DNA from: Paramecium octaurelia
Lineage: Eukaryota > Ciliophora > Oligohymenophorea > Peniculida > Parameciidae
Length of the DNA: 64,000 bases
NCBI GenBank assembly: GCA_905182995.1
Contig: CAJJDP010000112.1
Location: 294,744-358,743 of the forward strand
Direction: 5' to 3'
This document shows positions 11,903 through 23,502 of this stretch, one piece after another. The stretch's first letter is position 1; every line of letters begins with the position of its first letter. The notes beneath the pieces were generated by a model that was not told the DNA's origin, made no database searches, and saw only the letters and a list, made by a program, of their open reading frames with translations. The translations under genes were made by a program, and so were the position numbers.

Positions 11903-13800
11903 GATTAATATTATTATTATTAATATTGTTATTATTAATATTGTTATTGTTATTAACAAATATAGATTATCCCATCATTACTGATTAGCCTACCATTTCT
12001 GATTATCCTAAATCATTTTTATTTTGATCTTAAAATATTACTGATTATTGCATTTATTCAGTTTAATTTTGAGGAAAGGCCACAGAAGCTTGCATTTTAT
12101 TCTAAAAATAGACAGATCCTTCCAACTATTTTTCTTGCTTTTCTTATTAAGGAAAGTAAACTGACTCTTTCATTTACTATTAGGGAGGAATGAAGTAAAC
12201 TGACTCTTGCATTTATCTCTGCTCATTTTATGGAAAAATTACCGATTCTTACATAGGCTTAACATCTTATTATGGGAAATAAACAGACTCTTGCATTTAT
12301 TCTTATTAGGGCACTTAAAAATATACACTTTCTTGCATTTCTTAATTTTATGGAAAATATACAGACTCTTACATATTTTTCTAGTTATCAACAGAACTCT
12401 TGGAAGAATCAATTAAAGGAGTAGCTTCAGTAGTGGTAGTTTCAGTAGTATTGGCCTCGCCAATTGAAATATTTTAGGCCTTCTATTCCAACTCTTTTTA
12501 GCAATATATGAGATCTTATCTTTAGCGTACACTACTTTCAATTCCAGAAGAAGCCTTTTGAATTTTCTAAAGATCAACATTTTGTTTAACATGATTGACA
12601 GAATTGGATCTAAAAGCATCTATGGCAATTGATTCGTGTCGACCATCTTCTAAATTGAAGACTTTAAAAGTTTCCAAGTTATCAGAGGTTTGGGCTTTTT
12701 TATCAGGAGATTTCTTCCAGATTTATGGACATTTTGCTTTAAAATAGAATAAATCATAATAATCAAAATGGCTAATTTATTATCCCTCTGTTTAAAATTG
12801 ATCAATTTCTAAGCAATTATAAATAGTTTGGTTTAATGTATTGGCTAAATAAAACAACATTAAAAACACGTTTTGAATATAGGTATATTTTTATAGTTAA
12901 GTCAGTTTAGAATGTGTCTGCAATCTAACATTTTGAATCTTTGTATTATTTTATAAATTGAAATCAAATAGTTTGAGCAATTGACTAGTTTCTGTGAATG
13001 GGCATTTTCCCAAAACTGAAATCACAAATCCATCAATTAAATTCTATCTAAAAAGCTAATCTAAACATTCCAATTTAACAATCTTTAATAGAACACTTAC
13101 CTAATCAACATCCCAAAAAAGAGGAGATTCTTTAGGTAAATATTATGTATTAGTGAATAAAAGTTTGATGAGATTTGATTTTATATAGATGTCATTATTT
13201 CTTCTATGTTCAATTGATTTGTCTGCTATAAATATTTACTTAATATAGCAATTGACTTGCTGAAGAATTTCTTATAGCAATTCACAAGTACATTTTCCTT
13301 CTGGTCCAGAACATCGACAACATTTTCCTCTTGTACATATTTTACTTCTATGCAATCCTTACAATCTTTTAAGTGATTGACGATTGGCTTCATAAATATT
13401 AAGGATGAAAGACCATATTTTTAATTTAATGATTTGATATTGAATGTTTTTATCGCTAAAATTTCGATAAAAGAATTAATTCGCCAAACAAACTTCTCTT
13501 ATAACTTCATTCTGCAATCCTTATGCCTCTAAAATGGATATTTTATCTTAGACTTTATCATGATTTCTTCTCTATTTAGCACCAAGTACATTATTTAAAA
13601 GTAAATGATCGACATTTAATTGTTTATTATTATGAATCTAAAAATCATAAGCTTCAATCTAATACTCTTAAAATATCTTTGGCCCATTCTAGTTTGTAAT
13701 GATCACAAAAATTGCGTATTTGATCTATTGTCCATTAAGTTGGAAACGTTTTTTAAGTGTTAAATGATTGAAAGATGGACTCTAATTATGTTAAATTCAT
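10899..13800 (-). CDS. Large protein with Cys-rich motif, MQESVYFP repeats, poly-Asn and two FHA domains
   Basis: ATG 13800; introns of 28, 26 and 22 nt leave 942 codons to TGA 10901-10899. The order is: a helical N-terminus; a Cys cluster (CTRGKCCRCSGPEGKCTC, near residue 155); and a helical middle region. Then come about nine tandem copies of a QESVYFPQQ-type unit (roughly 12010-12385), a poly-Asn tract, and two FHA folds at the end. FHA1 has FGRSQ...SSKHARIIV...DLGSKRGTFVN. FHA2 has VGRD...SLSQIHCIIS...DDQNSKNGTW. FHA domains bind phosphothreonine, so this is probably a phospho-dependent scaffold. The partner and the role of the Cys cluster are unknown. Confidence 0.8.
11831..11958. repeat. 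ATT/AAT microsatellite encoding poly-Asn
   Basis: A nearly perfect trinucleotide run (ATT on +, AAT on -) of about 40 units with occasional substitutions. In the minus-strand gene it is read as AAT = Asn with a few Ile, His and Ser, so it is coding. The + strand frame through it (poly-Ile) is only a shadow. Confidence 0.9.
12010..12385 (-). repeat. Tandem QESVYFP protein repeats
   Basis: About nine imperfect units of 30-45 nt within the FHA protein, with core Met-Gln-Glu-Ser-Val-Tyr-Phe-Pro-Gln and variants QASVAFP, EGSVYF and QQSVIF. Each has one Ser and usually one Tyr next to acidic residues, which could serve as multivalent phosphorylation or docking sites. Confidence 0.85.
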
Positions 13801-14937
13801 ATAAATAAATTCAATAAAATTTTGCTTTTAAATTGTCTTAATGATGCAAATCAGTATGCAGTCAATTAACATAGTTATTAATTTTGAGATTTTGGACTGA
13901 ATATGAACATCAAGAAAGTATTTAGAAGCTGAATATCTCTTCCTTTTATATTAGATTTCCGAGAATTGCTTTAATTTCGAGTATTTTAATATATTTGTTA
14001 TTAGCAATAAGTAAATGTAACTAGATTTTTTACATTTAGAAACAGAATGGCTTACATCTTTAACTTTGCACATTAAATACCTGAATTTATAATTAATTCA
14101 CGCTTATCAATTAAATTTTCTTTAATAAAAGTCTTATTCACCCTTTTCTCTTTTATTAAAGAACTTAAGTAAATACTTTTCTAAAGATTGATAAATAATA
14201 TCAAAGATCTTAATTTTAATGATCAAATGAATTCATAATTCTAAATGAATGCCATTATATGCTAATCTTTTTTCTTCTCAAATTGATCCGATTATTCACG
14301 TTATATACTTTTACTATTTATTTTCTAAGATTCTGCCTTAAAACTACCTTTATCAGAGATAGTAAACCATAAATACCACTCAATTATTAACAAAAAAGAA
14401 ACAAGCTTTTCATTAATGAAAATATTTGAAGGGCGACATGATATAATTTTAGCCTAACTTACTTTAAATATTCAGCTCATATATCCTCTCATTTAAATTC
14501 TAAATAATCTTATATCAACTAAAATCAATTTGGGTAATAGGCTCTCTTCATTATTTAGATAGTTTAGAGGTTGTTATTAACTCTTTAGAATAATAAAATT
14601 AAGAGATAAACTATTTTGTTAATTATTTAACCAAGTAATTTTATTTTACGATTGTTTCTTGAGTATAATAGCTATTTTAGGATATTCTGAATTGTATTAA
14701 TGATTTGATGATTGCTCATATTAACTTTTCCATATAGTAAGGAATCAATTTCCCAATTTCCCTTCACATAAACCTTCTCTTATTATATTTAAAATTGCAA
14801 ATATCCATTAGATATATGTTCCTCTATATGTAAATAATGTTTTGGATTCATATGAAATTAATAATATTTTATTTCAGTAAATCTTCAACCGAAGAGATGA
14901 CAACATATACACTTGTTATTATTTATTTATATGAATA
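13801..14937. other. Spacer of about 1.1 kb without a supportable gene
   Basis: AT-rich DNA upstream of the FHA gene. The minus strand near 14100-14300 shows short coding-like pieces broken by TGA in every frame. I could not assemble introns that connect them. It may hold the FHA promoter plus a very old gene remnant. Confidence 0.4.
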
Positions 14938-15286
14938 TCATTATTTTATCTCCTCGTTGACTCTCCTTTTTCCATCAGCAGTCACTTTTAGAGTAACAAT
15001 AATCTTGACTTTGGATCTGTTATCCTCAAATTTCTGAGTGAATGTATTGATTTTCTCAATAGTTACATAATCTAAGAGTTATTTGATTATATTTACTCTG
15101 TCTTTGAAGTTATTCAGCCATCCTAACTGCCTTTGAGATTGTGTCCCCCAATGCATGTACTTCCACAACATCGAATCTCTTCAAATATATTTTGGCAACG
15201 AAAACTGATGTTTTTGGATGAGTCTTTCCACTCAAGTTATAAGCATTAGTCTCTGGGTTGACGAGAGTCTTCTTTGGTTAGTCCAT
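14938..15286 (-). CDS. Alba-domain nucleic-acid-binding protein
   Basis: ATG 15286, one 25-nt intron (GTAAAT...CTTAG), 108 codons, TGA 14940-14938. The protein is short and basic: PKTSVFVAKIYLKRFDVVEV, then ALGDTISKAVRMAEQLQR, then a beta-hairpin and a VKIIVTLKVT strand with a basic C-terminus. This is the alpha/beta Alba fold, where a Lys/Arg-rich surface binds RNA or DNA. Eukaryotic Alba proteins act in RNA metabolism and translational control, and also include the Rpp20/Rpp25 subunits. Which type this is cannot be told. It sits 65 bp downstream of the neighbouring minus-strand gene. Confidence 0.8.
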
Positions 15287-15351
15287 TAGTTGTGAGGGAT
15301 CTGTAATAAAATATAAATATTGGTAATTTTTATAATTTATCGAAAACTATT

Positions 15352-16477
15352 TCACCCAAATTTCTTATCACCTGCATCATCTTATTTTAATGATTCTTAT
15401 TCTATTCCATCATGTTATTTAGGTTCAGGCCTCTTATATCTTCCAATATTAGAAATTTCATATTAACCATAGATGCAGACAACCAATGCAAATAGCAGAC
15501 AAGGTATTATTGAGGCTATCCAGGTAGCAGCCCACTCAACATTATCATCATAATCCTTCATATTATCTTCACCTTCATACACGAATCTCTACAAAAATGT
15601 ATAACAATATCTTACTCCTTTTATGAAATTCAAATAGGTTCCATCAAAATTTATCCTCTGTAAGGCATTAACAGCATTTGATTGCAATAAACTATTCAGT
15701 AATTCCGATTTTATGAATTAAGGTTAGGTCAACACAAACCAATTTGCATTTCCGCAAGGTCTATGATTTCAATATACTAAATAATTACGGAATGTTAATT
15801 GGAGCTTTATAAGATACATAACTGGTCATGTCTGAATCATAGGCTCCGAGAATATTTTATTTGAAATTGAATGATCCAATTACTTGTATTTGATTTGTGA
15901 CATTAATATTTATTGCGTATTTAATATTCTACGTCTCAGAGATCACATAAACTGGTATTGATAGTACTGCATAAAGAGGTTCAACATCGCAGCTTTGATA
16001 AAGTTAATCTTAAACGAAATAAACTTGAATTTCAGCATCGGGAGCTTTTGCCCAAAAATCGAAATTATGTTCTGCTGGTCCTATTGTGAAATACTAAGAT
16101 TGATATCTGGCAATATTGTTAACACCCCATGATGTCAACGTGATTCTATTTGTTTTATATTGAACCAAGGGTCCTTAAGTATTATTCATCACTAAATCAA
16201 TTATTTCTTCAACATCTAAACTTATCTTGTTACTAAGTAAACTCACCTAAGAAATTTCGAAATTCTTAGTATCAGTTGTTATTCCTTATTTACACTATTC
16301 AAATGCTAAAATTAGATAATGATTAATACATGTTATAGTTTAATAATTCCATTCGTCATTTTAAGTATTTGGCATATCTGATTTAAATATATAGCTAAAG
16401 ATGGAAGATTGTTAAAAACATTATTGAGCATTCAGGTAGACTACTTCGCAAATAAGAATTAATAAAATGAATTTCAT
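15352..16477 (-). CDS. Type I membrane protein with large extracellular domain
   Basis: ATG 16477 opens a signal peptide (MKFILLILICEVVYLNA). A 28-nt intron (GTAATTATTT...CATAG) brings the frame to 366 codons ending at TGA 15354-15352. The ectodomain of about 280 residues is beta-rich, with few cysteines and repeated VxNxT-like segments. One membrane span (IASIIPCLLFALVVCIYG) precedes a 45-residue polar cytosolic tail rich in Lys/Glu/Asp. A 27-nt stretch (15589-15615) could be a further frame-neutral intron. The family is not recognised. Confidence 0.7.
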
Positions 16478-16782
16478 TTAATCTCAGATATTTATTGTAT
16501 TATTAATTATTTGTTATACATGAAATAAAAATTCATTTGTAAGCTAGATCTTATCAATAGTTGTATTTTATGAATTGACTTTCTTTAAAAGGGAATAATT
16601 AGAATATTACTATTAAACTATTATTATCTTGTGAAAAAAGATTTCTTTATTGCAATCTAAAAATTTATTCCACCTTTTAGATCAACCCTTAAAATACATA
16701 TCAAATTTAATAAATACATAATAATTATAAATTTTTGTGAATCCTTAATAAACTATAATTATTTTATATTTGATATTTGAAA
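16478..16782. other. Spacer of about 305 bp, nothing recognised
   Basis: AT-rich sequence between two minus-strand genes. No coding frame, repeat or structured element is visible. Confidence 0.4.
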
Positions 16783-17263
16783 TCATAATTAAACTAGCAA
16801 TTCATTGGTAACATCAATGATTTAGGATAAAAATTGTACTTTTTAATGATCAAGGTTCTATTGGGAGAATTGCTCAAACATTTTAATTTCTTATTTCATT
16901 TATTCTATCATCAAATCCCTATTTCTCATTTGCTGATGAATATTTTGTAAATCTGTTTAGTATTGAGTCTTGATTTTCTGTAATTCTTTATCCTTTTCAT
17001 CATTCAATTTTTGTTTTTACTAATCTAAACTAGGAGGCTCTTGGATTACAACTTGCTAGTCTGTCTAATTCTCAGATTATGAATTTTTGAGATTTTGCAA
17101 TTCAATATCTTTTTATTTTGATTCCTCTGTTAATAACTATATTTTTGTATTCAAGTAATTAATCTAATACAAAAATAAACTATACTTTCTTTTCATAAAT
17201 CTACTGCATCAAGAGTATTTCTTATTATTTGAGTTATTCAAGCTTCTTTATTTCCTAATCCAT
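16783..17263 (-). CDS. Coiled-coil protein
   Basis: ATG 17263, one 22-nt intron (GTATAGTTTA...TTAG), 153 codons, TGA 16785-16783. Nearly the whole chain is a Gln/Glu/Lys/Leu heptad-type coiled coil, broken by a short Pro-containing hinge (QEPPSLD). There is no signal peptide and no other motif. It is probably structural or cytoskeletal. Confidence 0.7.
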
Positions 17264-17320
17264 AACGTTCAGAATTTAATAAATAAATAAATGGAATGAG
17301 TATATTTGATAAATAAATAA

Positions 17321-18100
17321 ATGAATATATTAATCACAGGTTGTAATCGGGGATTAGGAATGCTGTTAGCCAAAGAATTAAAAAACCATCATGTTATCGC
17401 AACAGCCAGAGACATACACAAGTTAAAATAAGCATTACATGATCAAAAGCATTGCAATTTGGAATAATTGGATGTTAGTAATGAAGACAGCATTAAATAA
17501 TTTGTCTCTACCATAAAATAACCTATTGATATTCTAGTTAACAATGCAGGCATTATTGAGACGTAATTACCTAACAAAAATAATCTTGCATAGTAAGTAT
17601 TTAAGGTGAATTATTATGGAGTATTAAATCTCACAAAAGCAGTTTTGCCCTACATGAAAGAGAATGGAAAGGTTTAAAAATGATAATGATTTTAGATAAT
17701 TGTAATATCTTCAGATTTGGGAAAACTAAGAATTCAAAACCATGTCATTTAAGAATAATTGAACAAATAATGTAATAGGGATCAACTTGAGATGATAGTT
17801 CAAGAATTTATTCAGAATATAGATTCAAGGAATGATTTTGGCTAATGGTATAAGGAATACAAAGGAATTTATTCAGCATCTAAAGCCTTAATTAATGCAT
17901 ATTTTAGACATGTTTTGTCTAAAGAGGTAAAACAGCAGGTATTCTGCATTCACCCAGGATGGTTGAAGACTGATATGGGAGGACCAAATGCACCAAAAGA
18001 GCCTGAAGAGGGTATAATTACTAGTTTATACGTAATAAATAATAAGATAAACGGAACAGGTTTGTATTTTAATGACAAATGCGAAATAGAAGAATTTTGA
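17321..18100 (+). CDS. Short-chain dehydrogenase/reductase (carbonyl-reductase-like)
   Basis: ATG 17321, one 24-nt intron (GTTTAAAAATG...TTTTAG, length 3n with an in-frame TGA), 252 codons, TGA 18098-18100. The Rossmann start ITGCNRGLG matches TGxxxGxG. NNAG, the catalytic VISSD serine strand and YSASK (YxxxK) are all present, followed by HPGWLKTDMGG, the usual loop after the sixth strand. The product should be a soluble NADP(H)-type oxidoreductase acting on a carbonyl. The substrate cannot be inferred. Length is typical for classical SDRs. Confidence 0.9.
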
Positions 18101-18122
18101 ATGGGGAATCTGATTATAAATA

Positions 18123-18896
18123 ATGATAATTTATTATATATTTGGACTCCTGTATTGTATAAATGCATCATTTGATTATCCAACCGCATGTGATTGCAAT
18201 GAACACATAGATTAGGAGGCTTGTGAAAGTCATAATTGTTATTGGGCATAGTCTGAATGCAGAGTGGCTGAATGTGATTAAAGATCATTATAGAATTGTG
18301 TTGGTGCATCTTAATTCTTGAGTTAAAATCCACTATATTGTTACGTGAAGAATGGAAGATGCGAGAAATTGGAGAGGTGTGAAGATCTTCAAATAAGTTA
18401 AACTAATGTTGGACAAGCTAGAGAATAATGTTAATTATATTAATGTGCTTATGATCTTGTGAGTGGATACTGTTTCAAACCAGAGAAGTGTGATGATATT
18501 TATGATCAATTCACTTGTGACAGTTTTTTGATTGCTAAGAGTAAGCCTTTGGAAATAGATTCCATTTGTTATTGGGATGGAAAGTGTAAGGCTAGAAATT
18601 CATTTATTGCTAATTGTGAATCTATCAAGGACAGGGATGTTTGCTAGTAGGGAGGATGTCAATATCGGGAGGAGGAGTGCAAGGAGATTGACTGCAAAAG
18701 TAGGAGTATCAAGGAATGCAATGGGGAGTATGTGGATCATAAGGGGAAGGTGTTTGTATGTTATGAGAACAATGAGGAATGCGAGTAGATTGAGACAGAG
18801 AAGTTACACAAAGTGGTATGCAATTCTATGATTGGACATACTTATAAGGAGAAACAATGTAGAAAATGCATTTCATATGCAGATCATTGGAAATGA
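18123..18896 (+). CDS. Secreted cysteine-rich repeat protein
   Basis: A single exon of 258 codons (ATG 18123, TGA 18894-18896). A short hydrophobic signal (MIIYYIFGLLYCINA) is followed by about 30 cysteines in recurring CxxxxxxxCxW or CxW...GKC modules (NCYWAQSEC, CYVKNGRCEKLERC, CYWDGKCKARN). The repeats resemble the periodic Cys modules of ciliate surface antigens, but the protein is far smaller and has no visible membrane anchor. It lies 22 bp after the SDR gene on the same strand. Confidence 0.8.
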
Positions 18897-18913
18897 TTTA
18901 ATTATAATAAATA

Positions 18914-20551
18914 ATGTTAGTGTAGTTTAAAATGAATTGTTTGCGCAAACATCTATTGAAGAGCAAAACGTACTACCTGGAAGTTCTTTAAGATCAAATG
19001 ATATTATCAGAAGTAAATCTTTGAGTAAGCATGGTAGCACAAGACTATGCAAAATCCAAAATATGTAGTCCTCTTCAACTTTGAGTCTCGTGTGATGTGG
19101 AAGAAATCGGAACATGAATAACTCTGTAGCTTTGGTATCCTCTACCAAAAGAGAATCAAATGGTTCTGGGGGGACCATAAAGAATTGAATCTTCTCAAAA
19201 TGTACCTCTCCAACAGGGTTTTCTTTGGGAATATATCAATTTTCTATGAATCTAGTCAGATCATTGGTTCTGGTGCATCCTCGAAGGTAATTCTGCTTTC
19301 CCTCACTCTCAGGTGTGTCTCGTGAAGCGGAACACGGATGTATTGTACTACGCAGCTAAATGTATCTCAAAGAAGTATCTGACAGGCAAGAAGTCCACTG
19401 ATCGCATAGTATGTACATCTATCAATTTCTGATAAGGCTAGATTGCAATCTGAAATCGAGATTTTATAAAAGATCGACAATCCGATATTTGTCAAATTAC
19501 TGGAAATTTATGAAGGAGACAACTCCTACTATCTGATAACTGATTATTACGAGGGTGACACTCTTTACAATTTTATTCGAAACACTCAAAGCGACAGTTT
19601 ACCCAGTTACATAGTAAGGGATGGAATTAAAGTTACACTAAATAGTTTATATAATTTTAGACCTTGCTGCTTGGTCTTTAATATTTGGAGCATATGGGTT
19701 TGATACACAGAGATATCAAACTGGAGAATATCCTATTAGCCAAGCAGAATGAAATCAAGTCCCTGAAGATTATTGATTTTGGATTGGCCATCTATGAGAA
19801 TACATGGACCAAATTGTCTATCTGTGGAACACCAGGCTATATTGCTCCTGAGATTCTAAGGGCTGAAATCAAATAAAATGACTATTTCACCACAAAATGT
19901 GATGTCTTTAGTGCAGGAGTTATATTTTACAAATTGTAATTACCAAATTTACTTACCAACTAGGTTAACCAAAAGAACCTTATTTAGAGCAGACAACACT
20001 GCAGACATCATGAAGGCGAATACTCAATGCGACATTCGATTGGATGAGCTAGAATAGAATGTTTAGAAGGAAGCCCTCAATTTATTGAAATTGATGCTGG
20101 AACCTAATCCCAATATTCGACCTACTGCTTCGTAATGTTTAGAACATCCATATTTCTATTGCTAATTAGAAGACATAAGAATACTGCAGGAGATCCTAGA
20201 CAAAGTGACAGGCAGCTCAGAATTCACAAGTATTGTTTGCTCATCTATATATATTCAGAGGAGCATTAAGATACTCATTCAGTTCCTAATGAGAGTTAAG
20301 CTGCCTAGATCAAGAAGTGTCCACCGACTCAATACAGAGTTAGAGTGGAGTAGAGAAAGAGAACTAGGAGTCCTAGAAAATACGCAGACTTTCACTTCTA
20401 TTTACCATCCTTTTGTCAGATGAACTCCTTTGAAAGTGAAGGGAACTCTTCTAATTCAAGTAGATCTTCAAAAATTGAGAACATCATCATCAATGAGAAG
20501 GAAAGTGAAAAAGATTCTGTAATTGAGGAGAACAACAAGTTTCAACAGTGA
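18914..20551 (+). CDS. Ser/Thr protein kinase with N-terminal PH-like region
   Basis: ATG at 18914 or, 18 bp later in frame, 18932. Six introns (25, 26, 28, 29, 28 and 29 nt) give 485 codons from 18932. An N-terminal region of about 110 residues (KSKTYYLEVLQDQM...VMWKKS) looks like a PH-type fold. The kinase domain is complete: GSGASSKVCLV, AAKCISKK (VAIK-type Lys), HRDIKLENILL, DFGLA and GTPGYIAPE, so it should be active. A Ser/Lys/Glu-rich tail of about 100 residues follows. No EF-hands are present, so it is not a canonical CDPK. It resembles the CAMK/AGC-like kinases expanded in ciliates. Confidence 0.9.
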
Positions 20552-20616
20552 TCAAACTGCATTTTTCACTTTTCAATTATAATAGATAATCAAAATATAA
20601 AATAATTAATAATCAA

Positions 20617-21003
20617 ATGATCTCGAACCCTATGATTGAATCAGATTAGAACAATCAAACTCGTAGTGGCCAATCCCAGGGAACTTATTAAATAGTTAAA
20701 TCAAATCAAATAGAACTTTCGGTTAGGAATAAACTCATCGAATAAGAAACAGAATATCCCAAAGTGCCACAATCAAGAAAAACAGAAAAACTCTTTTGCA
20801 CTAAATGTAACTCAGTGGTAGAATCTGATGTTCAATATGAAATGGGAAGGTGTAGTTATATTGTAGTGATTGTGCTCATAGCTGGTATCATCACTGCTAT
20901 TTTGGCCTTCCTTCCTTGTCTCCTTGATAATTGTAAGGATGCCCAACATAGATGTTCCAAATGTACCAAACTAATAGGAACGAAATAATTTATGTGTGGA
21001 TGA
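20617..21003 (+). CDS. LITAF-like zinc-ribbon membrane protein
   Basis: One exon of 129 codons. After a polar N-terminus of about 65 residues come CTKC, a hydrophobic insert (YIVVIVLIAGIITAILAFLPCLL) and a second knuckle with CKDAQHRCSKC. Two Cys pairs flanking a membrane-dipping helix are the signature of LITAF domains, which sit on endosomal or lysosomal membranes and bind zinc. Length fits the family. It is 66 bp downstream of the kinase. Confidence 0.8.
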
Positions 21004-21046
21004 TAACCATTACTAGAAAACTATATATTATTATTAATATTTTATC

Positions 21047-21748
21047 ATGATCAGATCCTTTCATTCTGCTTCCTTTCAACAAATCTCATACGTACCTCCT
21101 CTGAACCAACTTCGTCGAAGCAGCTGCCATTGTTCCCATTGTTCTACTTCGAATATCAAGCAAATCACATTACCCAATTAGCAATATGAAATCGTCATGC
21201 ATAGAAAAATGAGACTCGCCAATCTAATTATAGACAACTTCAAACCCACTGATAAATATCTAAGGTCCAAAAACAAATACAAGAACTTCAGAATATTCTC
21301 TCATAATCGTCAACAAATGATGTCCCCAGACAATTATCGTTCTCCACAAAAATCTCCATCAACAGATCAACAAGATGAAATCAAGGTTCATTCCTCAAAC
21401 AAGAAGGCGTCCCCCATGCACTCCCAGTATTTATAACCCAAACAGTCGAATTCCTACTTTTTAAATCATCTTAAAACACAAATGACAAGGATAGATAAAA
21501 ACTTAAATTAATTAATACAAACCAGCAGATAATAAATGACTGAACCAGATGAACCTCTTATCACGACAAAAAGAACCAAATAAGCTATTATCAAGACGAT
21601 TAAGACACATCACCCTTATCAATCTGCCTATAGCATTGCAATTAACAAAAAGTTTGGGCCTCCCAAGAAAATGCATACCACCCCTTCTAATCTACTCGCA
21701 AGAACTTAATAGAGTTTATCTAAATACGCCTTTAATTTTATTGATTGA
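21047..21748 (+). CDS. Basic, Ser/Gln-rich protein of unknown function
   Basis: One exon of 234 codons (ATG 21047, TGA 21746-21748). It is rich in Lys, Arg, Ser, His and Gln and poor in acidic residues. An early CHCSHC motif could bind metal. The rest looks disordered, with SPxK-type patches (NYRSPQKSPST). No known domain is seen. It starts 44 bp after the LITAF-like gene. Confidence 0.65.
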
Positions 21749-22169
21749 TAATTTATCATAAAATTTTGTCTTTAAATCATACTCACTTTCTAATTATTAT
21801 TTTCGAATACCATAAAAAATATTTCAATTTTCCCCCTCTTTCTATTATTTTAATAACATTCAATGATTATCTAGCATTTCTAATAAAAACCAGTGTTAAT
21901 ACAGTATATTATTGGTGATAAGATTTGAATATTAATTCATATTATAAACAAAATTTAAATAATTAATACTTAACTCAAATATTAAATTATAATTATCAGT
22001 AAATTAGATCCATTTCATATCACTAATTTATATCACAATTATTTGATCATAATATTTTAGTATACTATAATTAACTCTACTTCTTTAGTTAGTTTACAAT
22101 TAACACATAATACTAATGATTGTCTGTGATGAATAAAAATAATAATTTATCTATATATATATTTAATGT
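21749..22169. other. Convergent 3' spacer of about 420 bp
   Basis: Very AT-rich, no coding frame. It separates the ends of two convergent genes. Confidence 0.45.
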
Positions 22170-23502
22170 TCATTTGACTTTCACTCTATCAAATAATTTA
22201 TCTACGACTCCATTCAAATTGTTAATCAAACTAAGGGAATGTTGATATAAATTATCATGCTTAACTGTATCAAACAAGATCAAACAATCATTTCCTTAAT
22301 CTAAGGTTCCATCTATTTTCTTGTCTAGAATTAATTCAGACAATCTAGTAAATATTGAATTGATACTTTCTTTAGATGATTTCGACATCAATTTACATTC
22401 TTTAAGTGATATAATCGATTTAAACTTTAGAGTATGGTTGGATGACTTGAAACAGATTCATTTCCAATAAGACTTCATATAACTACTTGATGTGTAATCT
22501 CATGACTTTATCACCTTCGATTTCTTCCCTATATTCATCTAAGACCTTAGTAAATTCAATAAGAGATTTCTTTTAATTGCTATTAGAAATGGCTTTCATA
22601 GCTTCTAAGTGCTAATATTAATTAGATGCACATAATTACTCTGCCTGCATATTTCAAACCATGCTTTCCAGTTAAAATTTATTTGACTTCATCTGTAGCT
22701 CCAATCATAATCTTGCATAACAACATATATTTAAGAGTGCCCAAAGCTCTCTTGTCTTCTAGATTATTGAAGGCTTCAAAGGCCTCATAAAAATAGGAAT
22801 AAGAGGTTCTATAGTCTCTTTCTTCTGCATAGAGCACACCAGCCATCATATCGATTTCAGCTTATACATGTGGAGGACAGTAAATTGTATTTGAGCAGGC
22901 TCTAGCTGCTGTTAATGATGCTTTGGCTTTAGCTAGATTGGTTTATCCAAATTGCAATTTGCTCTCAATTAGATAGATTTCTAGAAGCAAATGCTTGTCA
23001 TCAGCCTTTCTTACTTCAACTACTATTTTATCAATGATTTCGATTCCTTGGGTGAATTTTTCTTATTCATTATACAATGTTGCCAATCTTATTTGCATCT
23101 TGTGTTTTAAGTAATTCTTCTTGTCTCGTGCACATTAATCGATTAAGAATTAGCACATGTCAACTTACAATTCAATTGTGCCTTCCAATTAAGCTACTTG
23201 ATCAATCATTTGTCTCATAATTTTTGCTGCTCTTGTTTGATTGAATCCGGAGAAATCGTGTGTTTTCATAATCTAAAATACCAATTGAGGTTTGTGTTGT
23301 TTGCAATACAATTAAGATAATTTATTATATGCGCTTTCCTTGTGTTTCAAATGCTCCTCAGATTTTGAATCTTTTTCTATCATGATTAAAATGTACCAAA
23401 AGATAACAATTTCAATAAGGCTGTTTCCAAATTGTTTGTATCTAATCTAGCATTGTCTACTTCTTATAAAATGGTTTGAAATTCTTCTCCAAGTGTTGCC
23501 AT
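22170..23502 (-). CDS. RPN6: 26S proteasome lid subunit RPN6 (PSMD11)
   Basis: ATG 23502; introns of 20, 28 and 22 nt leave 421 codons to TGA 22172-22170, close to the usual 420. TPR-like helices fill the N-terminal two thirds: [33 protein letters not shown] and [10 protein letters not shown] are near-diagnostic for RPN6. The PCI/winged-helix C-terminus is clear ([17 protein letters not shown]...CLILFD). RPN6 clamps the lid to the 20S core through the alpha-2 subunit and is essential for ubiquitin-dependent proteolysis. Every frame break is explained by a GTA...TAG intron. Confidence 0.95.

Noticed and set aside
11793-11984. A + strand frame through the ATT microsatellite (poly-Ile)
   Set aside because: The complementary strand encodes a long gene with FHA domains through the same bases in frame; the + reading is only its shadow.
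13290-13321. A 32-nt intron in the FHA gene (GTACTTGTG...TTCAG)
   Set aside because: After re-reading the sequence the Cys-rich frame is already continuous without it, and the total codon count is whole only if it is kept as exon.
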